From: Aquimarina sp. MAR_2010_214
Lineage (GTDB): Bacteria; Bacteroidota; Bacteroidia; Flavobacteriales; Flavobacteriaceae
Assembly: GCF_002846555.1 (NCBI RefSeq)
Contig: NZ_PJMS01000001.1
Span: 5,415,501 to 5,479,500, forward strand
Reading direction: 5' to 3'
DNA length: 64,000 bases
The first letter of the stretch is position 1; every line of letters starts with the position of its first letter. The notes beneath the pieces were generated by a model that saw only the letters and a list, made by a program, of their open reading frames with translations, had not been told where the DNA came from and did not search any database. This document shows positions 1-7,528 of this stretch, piece by piece. The position numbers and the translations under genes were made by a program.

Positions 1-1
1 T

Positions 2-430
2 GGCGTTTTTACCTACCAATTTGAAAGTGATCCGGGGCAAACCAATTCTCATAGAGAGCTGGATATGTTAGAGTGCAGTCGATGGGGTAATTTACCTGAT
101 CCTACCAATGCGCAATTTACATTGCAGCCTTGGGAACCTAAGGGTAATGTACACCGTATCACGCTAAAGGATAAAGGAGATATAACCATAGTTATGGATT
201 GGCCAGATGAATCTACTCCTGTTACATATTCTATTTACTATGGCATTCATGACTTAAATTCCTTGCCTAGCACACCAGATATTACTTGGACCACTTCTAA
301 TAAACAAAATACTTATATTCCTAATGAAGGCCACCAAACAATACATTTTAACTTATGGAGGCAACCACAATCAGTTAACCCATCTGAAGATCAAGAGGTA
401 ATTATTAAGAAATTTCAGTATAAAAAGTAA
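2..430 (+). CDS. GH16-like glycoside hydrolase, C-terminal part (5' end outside window)
   Basis: The reading frame is open from base 2, so the true start lies before the window. The motif ELDMLE at 56-73 fits the ExDxxE catalytic signature of glycoside hydrolase family 16 (nucleophile, assisting Asp, acid/base), whose members cut beta-glucans, agar, carrageenan or related algal polysaccharides. The ATG at 65 is the Met inside this motif and is not a start. After it come beta-strand-rich segments such as HRITLK and ITIVMDWP, as expected of the concanavalin-type jelly roll, and the protein ends without a sorting domain. The substrate cannot be told from this part. The GH16-like fold is fairly likely and the activity is inferred. 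Confidence 0.6.
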   Translation, partial: GVFTYQFESDPGQTNSHRELDMLECSRWGNLPDPTNAQFTLQPWEPKGNVHRITLKDKGDITIVMDWPDESTPVTYSIYYGIHDLNSLPSTPDITWTTSNKQNTYIPNEGHQTIHFNLWRQPQSVNPSEDQEVIIKKFQYKK

Positions 431-498
431 CGGAATCTTTCTTAATTTAGATCACAGTGAATATTTTATAAGAATAACATAATTATCTAACTGATAAG

Positions 499-575
499 TA
501 TTCTGATTCTACGATTCGACTTTTCCTTAATTGTAATAAATCAAATAGGAAAACTTCCTTTTAAGAATCAGAATA
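499..575. repeat. Long-spaced perfect inverted repeat with an inner hairpin
   Basis: TATTCTGATTCT at 499-510 is perfectly complementary to AGAATCAGAATA at 564-575, with 53 bases between. Inside the spacer AGGAA-AAC-TTCCT (547-559) forms a second small hairpin. The element lies between the convergent GH16-like gene and obg, so a bidirectional transcription end is the simplest reading, although neither side has a clean T tract. Confidence 0.4.
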
Positions 576-617
576 TTTTCTGTGCAGAAGTTAAATTAAA
601 ATTAAGAAATCAAAGTT

Positions 618-1616
618 TCAATCATTCAGCATTTGCCAAAGTTTATCTTTTAGTTCCTGCAATCCTTGTTGTGCTACCGAAGAAATAAACAAGTAAGGAA
701 CATTGAGTTGCTGATCTAACTCCACCTTCAATTCTTCTTGTAACTCATTATCCAACATATCAGATTTTGATATTGCTATAAGTCGTTCTTTATCTAATAA
801 ATCAGGATTGTAACGCCTTAGTTCATCTAAAAGGATTTCATATTGTTCTTTGATATCAGGAGCGTCTGCCGGAACCAAAAACAACAAGGTAGAATTACGT
901 TCGATATGGCGTAAAAAGCGATGACCTATGCCTTTACCTTCTGCTGCCCCTTCTATAATACCAGGAATATCAGCCATTACAAAGGTTTGAAAATCTCTAT
1001 ATTCTACAATACCAAGGTTTGGTTTAAGTGTAGTAAACTCATAATCGGCTATTTTCGGTTTTGCCGCAGTAATAACAGATAGTAAAGTAGATTTCCCTGC
1101 ATTAGGAAATCCTACCAAACCAACATCTGCCAACACTTTGAGTTCTAGAGTAATATCATGTTCTTGCCCTTCTACACCCGGTTGAGCATAGCGAGGGGTT
1201 TGGTTTGTTGGGCTTTTAAAATGCCAGTTACCTCTACCTCCCATACCGCCTTCGGCAGCAATATACTCCTGCCCTAATTCGGTAATTTCTTTAATGATAT
1301 TTTGGGTCTCGGTATCTCGAATCACTGTTCCCAGGGGTACATCTACATAAACATCTTCTCCATCAGCTCCTGTACTTCTACTTTTACTACCATGTCCTCC
1401 GTGATCAGCTCTTAAATGACGTTTAAATTTAAGGTGATGTAATGTCCACATATTAGGGTTTGCACGAATAATAACATGGCCTCCACGACCTCCATCACCA
1501 CCATCGGGGCCTCCTTTGGTAATGTATTTCTCACGATGTAAGTGTACAGATCCTTTCCCCCCGTTCCCGGAAGTTATGTGTAATTTTACATAATCTACAA
1601 AATTCCCTTCTGTCAT
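618..1616 (-). CDS. obg: GTPase Obg (ribosome assembly)
   Basis: Obg/CgtA is an essential GTPase that binds the 50S subunit and links ribosome maturation to the stringent response. The glycine-rich Obg fold covers about residues 2-158 (many GG pairs such as [13 protein letters not shown]). The G domain follows, with P-loop [10 protein letters not shown]3 DIPG and G4-like SKSD. At 332 residues it lacks the C-terminal OCT domain found in some Firmicute proteins, which is normal for Bacteroidota. It lies 86 bases downstream of hpt-adk on the same strand and probably shares its transcript. The assignment is secure. Confidence 0.97.
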   Translation of the reverse strand: MTEGNFVDYVKLHITSGNGGKGSVHLHREKYITKGGPDGGDGGRGGHVIIRANPNMWTLHHLKFKRHLRADHGGHGSKSRSTGADGEDVYVDVPLGTVIRDTETQNIIKEITELGQEYIAAEGGMGGRGNWHFKSPTNQTPRYAQPGVEGQEHDITLELKVLADVGLVGFPNAGKSTLLSVITAAKPKIADYEFTTLKPNLGIVEYRDFQTFVMADIPGIIEGAAEGKGIGHRFLRHIERNSTLLFLVPADAPDIKEQYEILLDELRRYNPDLLDKERLIAISKSDMLDNELQEELKVELDQQLNVPYLFISSVAQQGLQELKDKLWQMLND

Positions 1617-1702
1617 AATTCGTTTCCTATATCAACCTAATAAAAATCAGGAATACCTCTATTTTACATTTATTATACTGGATCAGACTCAGCTTTCACA
1701 AA

Positions 1703-2809
1703 TTAAAGTTTGTCTATAACGCTACTCAATCTCTCAGTAATCTCATCAATACCACCTACTCCATCTACCCCAAAATACTTATCTTGTTTTTGGTAATAAT
1801 TCTTTAAGATGGCTGTTTCATCATAATATACTTTAATACGATTACGTATCACTTTTTCATCTGCATCATCGGGTCGTCCTGATGTTTTTCCTCTTTCGAG
1901 TAATCGTTGTACCAATACCTCATCATCTACCTCTAGAGCAACCATTGCACTAACCTTTGCACCTTTTGATTCTAGTAATTTAGCTAGTGAATCTGCCTGG
2001 GCTTCAGTTCTGGGAAATCCATCAAAAATAAAGCCTTTAGCTTCTGAATTTTTATCAACTTCGGCATTAAGCATATTAATTGTAACCTCATCAGGCACCA
2101 ATTGACCTTTATCAATATATGATTTTGCCAAAGTACCTAACTCTGTTGCATTTTTTATGTTGTATCTAAATACATCTCCTGTGGAGATATGTACAAGATC
2201 ATATTTTTGTTTTAAAACTTCTGCCTGTGTTCCTTTTCCCGCTCCTGGAGGTCCGAATAACACCAAATTTGTCATGTTGTTTGGTTTTAATTGATAAACT
2301 TCTGTAAGATTACGCCCTAATCCATTATAATCAAGTCCGTATCCTACAATAAATCGGTTTGGGATCTCCATCCCAATATAATTTATATTAATTTCTTTAG
2401 TATATGCCTCAGGTTTATAAAATAGAGTAGCAATTTTGTATCCTAAACACCCTTTTTCTACTAACATTTCTGTCAATACTTCTATTGTATTACCGGTATC
2501 TACAATATCTTCTAGAATCACTACTGTTCTGCCTGGCACTTCTTCACCTAACCCAACTAATTCTTTAACCTTGTGTGTAGTTTCTGTTCCTTGATACGAA
2601 GCTAATTTCACAAAACTAATTTCACAATCATAATCAAACCGTTTCAAAACTTCTGACGCAAACATAAAAGCACCATTTAACACACCTAAAAACAAAGGGT
2701 TTTTATCCGCCAGATCTTGATTTAATCCAGCAGACACTTTGTCTATAGCAGTTTCTATTTCTTCCTCGTTAATAAAAGGAATAAACTGTAAATCGTGTAG
2801 TTTTACCAT
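1703..2809 (-). CDS. hpt-adk: Fused hypoxanthine phosphoribosyltransferase / adenylate kinase
   Basis: One 368-residue frame carries two enzymes. Residues 1 to about 175 are a purine phosphoribosyltransferase that salvages hypoxanthine/guanine with PRPP (PRPP loop EDIVDTG at 100-106). Residues 179-368 are a complete adenylate kinase (P-loop GPPGAGKGT at 186-194, then DGFPRT and a short LID region GKTSGRPDD), converting AMP plus ATP to 2 ADP. The Met at 179 may be a relic of a separate adk start or an internal start. The fusion joins nucleotide salvage with phosphorylation and is known in Flavobacteriia. A TATCTTTG -7 motif lies about 45 bases upstream. Both assignments are secure. Confidence 0.95.
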   Translation of the reverse strand: MVKLHDLQFIPFINEEEIETAIDKVSAGLNQDLADKNPLFLGVLNGAFMFASEVLKRFDYDCEISFVKLASYQGTETTHKVKELVGLGEEVPGRTVVILEDIVDTGNTIEVLTEMLVEKGCLGYKIATLFYKPEAYTKEININYIGMEIPNRFIVGYGLDYNGLGRNLTEVYQLKPNNMTNLVLFGPPGAGKGTQAEVLKQKYDLVHISTGDVFRYNIKNATELGTLAKSYIDKGQLVPDEVTINMLNAEVDKNSEAKGFIFDGFPRTEAQADSLAKLLESKGAKVSAMVALEVDDEVLVQRLLERGKTSGRPDDADEKVIRNRIKVYYDETAILKNYYQKQDKYFGVDGVGGIDEITERLSSVIDKL

Positions 2810-2853
2810 TCTATTTTATACTTGTTCTGGTTTGATTTTTTAATTTAAAGCCG

Positions 2854-2861
2854 CAAAGATA
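2854..2861 (-). promoter_or_regulatory. -7 promoter element of hpt-adk
   Basis: On the minus strand this reads TATCTTTG, a match to the Bacteroidota -7 consensus TAnnTTTG. Transcription would start near 2851, giving a leader of about 42 bases before the ATG at 2809. Confidence 0.6.
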
Positions 2862-3049
2862 GTGATTAGAAATGAGCATAGCTAAGAATTACGGTATCAA
2901 CCTTATCATGACTACAGACAGGTTAAAATGATGAGGCATAAATCTTATATTGATCTGGATCAATATAAGGCTTAATCATCTGTATATAAAAAAAGATTCC
3001 TCCCAAATGAGCTTTCTCACAGTTTACTTATTGCATTTACCTTACATTA

Positions 3050-3082
3050 TTGTGGTTATTCCTTCTGAAAAAATTATTTTTG
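3050..3082 (+). promoter_or_regulatory. Promoter of purK
   Basis: TTGTGG at 3050-3055 (-33 element) is followed after 19 bases by TATTTTTG at 3075-3082, matching TAnnTTTG. The predicted start near 3085 leaves a leader of about 29 bases to the purK ATG at 3114. Confidence 0.65.
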
Positions 3083-3113
3083 CATTTTTAAGATAAATTT
3101 TGAAACCCCGGAA

Positions 3114-4268
3114 ATGACAAATTTTTTCTCATCAAACTTTAAGTTAGGAATATTAGGAGGAGGTCAATTAGGCAAGATGATGCTCTATGACACTCGAAAA
3201 TATGACATTCAAACATATGTCCTCGACCCAAGTCAGGATGCTCCTTGCAAAATAGCATGTGATCATTTTCAACAAGGTAATTTGATGGATTATGAAACTG
3301 TTTATAATTTTGGAAAAAAGGTAGATGTACTTACTTTTGAAATTGAAGCGGTAAATCTAAAAGCTTTAGCTCAACTAGAGAAAGAAGGTAAAAAAGTTTA
3401 TCCAAGTTCAAAAACTCTGGAAAAAATACAAAATAAAGGAAGACAAAAGCTTTTCTATAAAGAAAATAAGATTCCTACTGCGGAGTTCACACGTTTTTCT
3501 AACAAGGCGCATCTTACCGAAGGTATTACCAATAACAAAATCAAACTTCCATTTGTATGGAAAAGTACGCAAGGAGGATATGATGGCAAAGGTGTTTCAA
3601 TTATTAGATCTGGAGCCGACTTAGCAAAAATACCTGATACAGAATGCATTGCAGAACATCTAGTTGATTTTAAAAATGAATTAGCTGTAATTGTTGTTCG
3701 CAACCCTAGTGGAGAAATCAAAACTTATCCTGTGGTAGAAATGGAATTTCATCCAGAGGCCAATCAAGTAGAATATGTAATTTGCCCGGCAAGAATTGAT
3801 TCTAAAATTGCTCAAAAAGCAATACAAATTGCTGAGAATGTATCTAAAGCTTTTGAGCATGTGGGGGTATTGGCTGTAGAAATGTTTCAAACACAAGATG
3901 ACAAAATTCTCGTAAATGAAGTCGCACCAAGACCACATAATAGTGGGCATTATAGTATTGAAGCTAGTTATACTAATCAATTTGAGCAACACATAAGAGC
4001 TGTTTTGGATTTACCCCTGGGAGCAACAGAAAGTAAAGTAGGTGGTATTATGGTAAACCTAGTAGGCAAAGAAGGATACACAGGAGATGTTATCTATGAA
4101 AACATAGAAGAAATCATGAAAATGAAAGGTGTTACACCACATATTTATGGTAAAAAACAAACACGTCCTTATAGAAAAATGGGACATGTTACCATAATTC
4201 ATGAAAACATAGATGAAGCTAGAAAAATAGCTGAAAAAGTAAAAAACACAATACAAGTAATTAGCTAG
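3114..4268 (+). CDS. purK: 5-(carboxyamino)imidazole ribonucleotide synthase PurK
   Basis: PurK uses ATP and bicarbonate to carboxylate aminoimidazole ribonucleotide to N5-CAIR, a step of de novo purine synthesis. The N-terminal nucleotide-binding motif ILGGGQLGKM lies near residues 14-23. The ATP-grasp core includes STQGGYDGKG and the metal-binding region NEVAPRPHNSGHY. The length of 384 residues is normal. purE, which acts on its product, follows 94 bases downstream on the same strand, so the two are probably co-transcribed from the promoter at 3050-3082. Confidence 0.96.
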   Translation: MTNFFSSNFKLGILGGGQLGKMMLYDTRKYDIQTYVLDPSQDAPCKIACDHFQQGNLMDYETVYNFGKKVDVLTFEIEAVNLKALAQLEKEGKKVYPSSKTLEKIQNKGRQKLFYKENKIPTAEFTRFSNKAHLTEGITNNKIKLPFVWKSTQGGYDGKGVSIIRSGADLAKIPDTECIAEHLVDFKNELAVIVVRNPSGEIKTYPVVEMEFHPEANQVEYVICPARIDSKIAQKAIQIAENVSKAFEHVGVLAVEMFQTQDDKILVNEVAPRPHNSGHYSIEASYTNQFEQHIRAVLDLPLGATESKVGGIMVNLVGKEGYTGDVIYENIEEIMKMKGVTPHIYGKKQTRPYRKMGHVTIIHENIDEARKIAEKVKNTIQVIS

Positions 4269-4362
4269 CAAAGGCTTAAATACTTATTTCATATACCTTC
4301 ATATCTTATTATGATTGATAACTTTGAACAAATAAATACTAACAATAACAAATAATAATATA

Positions 4363-4848
4363 ATGAGCAAGGTGGGAATAATAATGGGTAGCACTAGTGA
4401 TATGCCAGTAATGGAAAAAGCTATCGAAGTGTTACAAGGTTTTGATATCGAAGTGGAAGTAGATATTGTTTCGGCACATCGTACCCCAGAAAAATTATTT
4501 GACTATGCCAAAAATGCACATACTAGAGGTATACAAGTTATTATAGCGGGAGCTGGTGGTGCTGCACATCTCCCTGGAATGGTAGCTTCATTATCTCCTT
4601 TACCAGTGATTGGTGTTCCTGTTAAGTCGCGTAACTCAATTGATGGGTGGGATTCTGTTTTGTCTATTTTACAGATGCCTGGAGGAGTTCCTGTGGCTAC
4701 AGTAGCCCTGGACGGAGCTCTAAATGCTGGTATTTTGGCAGCACAAATTATAGGTGCAAATGATAAATGTGTTTTAGACAAAATCTTAATCTATAAAGAA
4801 GGATTAAAGCAAAAGGTAATTGAAGGAGCTAAGCAGATAAAAAAATAG
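4363..4848 (+). CDS. purE: N5-CAIR mutase PurE
   Basis: PurE moves the carboxyl group of N5-CAIR to give CAIR in purine biosynthesis and works as an octamer in the cytoplasm. The class I signature is clear: IMGSTSDMPVM at the N terminus, SAHRTP, and IAGAGGAAHLPGM. The 161-residue length is typical. It follows purK and ends 8 bases before a Rho-independent terminator, closing the two-gene unit. Confidence 0.97.
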   Translation: MSKVGIIMGSTSDMPVMEKAIEVLQGFDIEVEVDIVSAHRTPEKLFDYAKNAHTRGIQVIIAGAGGAAHLPGMVASLSPLPVIGVPVKSRNSIDGWDSVLSILQMPGGVPVATVALDGALNAGILAAQIIGANDKCVLDKILIYKEGLKQKVIEGAKQIKK

Positions 4849-4855
4849 CAAAAAA

Positions 4856-4882
4856 AAAGAGCCACTTCTCAGTGACTCTTTT
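4856..4882 (+). terminator. Rho-independent terminator after purE
   Basis: AAAGAGCCACT and AGTGACTCTTT form an 11-bp stem with one C-A mismatch and a four-base loop, followed by TT. It starts a few bases after the purE stop codon. Confidence 0.75.
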
Positions 4883-5040
4883 GAATATCAGGCCTTACAA
4901 AAGAATATAACAATATTTATTAACCAACTTAAATATATTACACAAAAAATTCATCGTAAGACCATTACTCTTAAAACCTACAACAAAGGTAAAACCTTAC
5001 TTTAATTACACAATAGAAGTAATGCTAAAATATTCATAAT

Positions 5041-5072
5041 TTTCGATGAAATACATATTTCATCGATGAAAT
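5041..5072. repeat. 16-bp perfect palindrome with an upstream half copy
   Basis: ATTTCATCGATGAAAT at 5057-5072 is its own reverse complement. A partial copy, TTTCGATGAAAT, lies just before it at 5041-5052. The symmetry without a loop suggests a dimer-binding operator rather than a terminator. No regulator gene is adjacent. Confidence 0.45.
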
Positions 5073-5173
5073 TTAATTTTTAACTATTTTTTAAGATTTT
5101 TTTGATCAGAAAAATAGACAGAAAAATCAAATATTAGGCAAAAAACAGGTTTTTAGATGAAAAATAGAAGACA

Positions 5174-5199
5174 AAAGAGCTGCAAAAATGCAGCTCTTT
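5174..5199. terminator. Perfect 11-bp hairpin, possible terminator
   Basis: AAAGAGCTGCA and TGCAGCTCTTT pair perfectly around an AAAA loop. The flanking A-rich and T-rich ends look like a Rho-independent terminator that could work in either direction, but no gene ends right beside it. It may mark the end of a small RNA or of read-through from purE. Confidence 0.5.
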
Positions 5200-5432
5200 C
5201 GATATATTTGGTCTTTGCATTAGAACAATTATTTATATTCATACCCCAAATAAAAATAATCTTCTATTCTAAATACCAGACCATACTAATAAACCTAATC
5301 AAATCTATTGGTATAAAATTTAGTTTAATTAAAAACACTCCGAACCTCTAAGTGTTTTTCGATAAAAGGCTATTTTTTTCCGATATAAGAAACTTATAAT
5401 AAAAAAAACAAGAAGAAATCATTATTACGACA

Positions 5433-7454
5433 ATGAACAATCCACTATTAAAACCATTTGATGCTGCGCCATTCTCAGAAATAAAGTCAGATCATTTTTT
5501 ACCAGCTATAAAAAACGGTATTTCTATTGCTAAAAAACAAGTAGATGCCATAGTCACTAATTCAGACCAGCCATCATTTTCTAATACTATAGAAGCTTTA
5601 GAATATTACGGAGAGCTATTAGACAGAGTCACCAGCGTCTTTTTTAATTTGAATAGTGCCGAGACTAATGAAGAAATTCAAAAAATAGCACAAGAAGCCT
5701 CTCCCTTGCTTTCAGAATTCAGTAATGATATAGCTCTTAATTTGGACTTATTTAAGAGAATCGAAATAGTATATAAACAAAAAGAATCATTAGATCTTAA
5801 TCCAGAGCAATCCAGACTTCTTGAAAAAAGATATAAATCATTCTCGAGAAATGGAGCTAATCTTCCTGATGAAAAAAAAGAAAAACTTAGAGAAATCGAT
5901 AAAGAGCTTTCTACGCTAAGCTTAAAGTTTGGTGAAAACGTGCTTGCCGAAACTAATAAATTCGAGATGTTGCTTACCGATGAATCTGATGTATCTGGCT
6001 TACCAGAAGGAGCAAAAGAAGCAGCCAAAGCTATGGCAGAAGCAAAAGGTAAAAAAGGATGGTTAGTAACCCTGGATTACCCTAGTTATATTCCTTTTAT
6101 TACTTATGCTGATAATCGCGAACTGCGTAAAAAACTGGCTCTTGCTTTTGGATCCAAAGGTTTTCATAACGATGATCTGGATAACCAAGATATTGTTTTA
6201 AAAATTGCAAATCTTAGACATCAACGCGCTCTTCTTTTAGGGTACTCCTCTCATGCAGATTATATTCTGGAAGAAAGAATGGCAGAAACCCCCGACACTG
6301 TGTTTTCATTTCTAAATGAGATTTTAGAGAAAGCCAAACCTGCATCAGAAAGAGAATTTAAACAATTAGAATCCTATGCTAAGGAATTAGATGGGATTGA
6401 TCAATTACAAAAATGGGACGGAGCCTACTATTCGGAAAAGCTAAAACAAAAACTCTTTGATCTTGATGATGAAAAATTGAAACCTTATTTCAAGTTAGAA
6501 AATGTAATTGAAGGTGTTTTCACTGTAGCTTATAAATTATTTGGTCTTCAGTTTAAAGAAGTTAGTAATGTAGACACCTACCATGAAGAAGTAAAAACAT
6601 ATGAAGTTACCGATACTGAAGGTAATTTCATTTCATTATTTTATGCAGATTTTCATCCCCGACCAGGTAAACGTAATGGTGCATGGATGACCTCTTATAA
6701 ATCGCAAATGAGAAAAAATGAGGAAAATATAAGACCCCATGTTTCTATCGTCTGTAATTTTACCAAACCTACCCCCAGTAAACCCTCTTTATTGACCTTT
6801 AATGAAGTAACTACTCTATTTCATGAATTTGGCCATGCATTACATGGCATGTTAGCTGACACTACGTACCCTGGTCTGTCAGGAACTAGCGTATATTGGG
6901 ATTTTGTAGAATTACCAAGCCAGGTCTTGGAGAATTGGTGTTATGAAAAAGAAGCTCTGGAGCTTTTTGCCAAACATTATGAAACAGGTGAAATAATTCC
7001 TATGGAACTGGTTGAAAAGATTAAAGAATCCGCAACCTTTATGGAAGGTATGGCTACACTACGTCAATTGAGTTTTGGATTACTCGACATGTCATGGCAT
7101 GCAAAAGATCCTAGCGCTATTAAAAACGTAAAGGAACATGAAAAAACTACTTTTTCAGCAACTTCTTTATATCCCAATGTAGAAGAAAACTGTATGAGTA
7201 CGGCTTTTTCGCATATTTTTCAAGGAGGATATTCTGCAGGGTATTACTCTTATAAATGGGCAGAGGTACTAGATGCTGATGCTTTTGAGTATTTCAAAGA
7301 AAATGGAATTTTTAACCGTGAGATTGCTACCAAATTTAAAGATCATGTCTTATCAAAAGGAGGTACCGAAAATCCTATGGTTCTTTACAAGCGTTTTAGA
7401 GGTCAGGAACCAAAACCTGAAGCTTTATTAAAGCGAGCAGGGTTAATCAAATAA
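5433..7454 (+). CDS. M3-family oligopeptidase (Dcp/PrlC type)
   Basis: A zinc metallopeptidase of the thimet oligopeptidase family that cuts short peptides in the cytoplasm or periplasm. The zinc motif HEFGH is at residues 464-468, followed by the downstream Glu region (DFVELPSQVLENW) that supplies the third ligand. No signal peptide is visible, since the protein begins MNNPLLKPFDAAPF, so it is probably intracellular. The length of 673 residues matches Dcp and oligopeptidase A. Whether it removes dipeptides (Dcp) or is an endopeptidase cannot be decided here. Confidence 0.92.
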   Translation: MNNPLLKPFDAAPFSEIKSDHFLPAIKNGISIAKKQVDAIVTNSDQPSFSNTIEALEYYGELLDRVTSVFFNLNSAETNEEIQKIAQEASPLLSEFSNDIALNLDLFKRIEIVYKQKESLDLNPEQSRLLEKRYKSFSRNGANLPDEKKEKLREIDKELSTLSLKFGENVLAETNKFEMLLTDESDVSGLPEGAKEAAKAMAEAKGKKGWLVTLDYPSYIPFITYADNRELRKKLALAFGSKGFHNDDLDNQDIVLKIANLRHQRALLLGYSSHADYILEERMAETPDTVFSFLNEILEKAKPASEREFKQLESYAKELDGIDQLQKWDGAYYSEKLKQKLFDLDDEKLKPYFKLENVIEGVFTVAYKLFGLQFKEVSNVDTYHEEVKTYEVTDTEGNFISLFYADFHPRPGKRNGAWMTSYKSQMRKNEENIRPHVSIVCNFTKPTPSKPSLLTFNEVTTLFHEFGHALHGMLADTTYPGLSGTSVYWDFVELPSQVLENWCYEKEALELFAKHYETGEIIPMELVEKIKESATFMEGMATLRQLSFGLLDMSWHAKDPSAIKNVKEHEKTTFSATSLYPNVEENCMSTAFSHIFQGGYSAGYYSYKWAEVLDADAFEYFKENGIFNREIATKFKDHVLSKGGTENPMVLYKRFRGQEPKPEALLKRAGLIK

Positions 7455-7460
7455 AAATAC

Positions 7461-7505
7461 CATATCAAGTCTGTTGAAGCTAAAAACTTCAACAGGCTCG
7501 ATATG
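7461..7505. terminator. Strong bidirectional terminator
   Basis: CATATCAAGTCTGTTGAAG (7461-7479) pairs with CTTCAACAGGCTCGATATG (7487-7505) over 19 positions with one mismatch and one G-T wobble around a seven-base loop. It separates the convergent M3 and M28 peptidase genes and can end transcription from both. Confidence 0.75.
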
Positions 7506-7528
7506 ATAGATTTAAGATATCTTCATTA

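Larger units (their letters stand above)
4883..5432. other. Non-coding gap between purE and the M3 peptidase gene
   Basis: About 550 bases of very A+T-rich sequence. A 64-codon frame at 5157-5351 shows no recognisable protein and contains the perfect hairpin at 5174-5199, so I do not call it. The gap holds the palindrome at 5057-5072 and that hairpin, and otherwise nothing I can support. Confidence 0.6.

Noticed and set aside
65..430. A complete small gene starting at the ATG at 65
   Set aside because: The frame is open back to base 2, and the ATG is the Met inside the ELDMLE catalytic motif, so this is the end of a longer protein.
5157..5351. A 64-codon frame between purE and the M3 peptidase
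   Set aside because: It has no protein-like pattern or homology that I recognise, and its first codons are a perfect hairpin.
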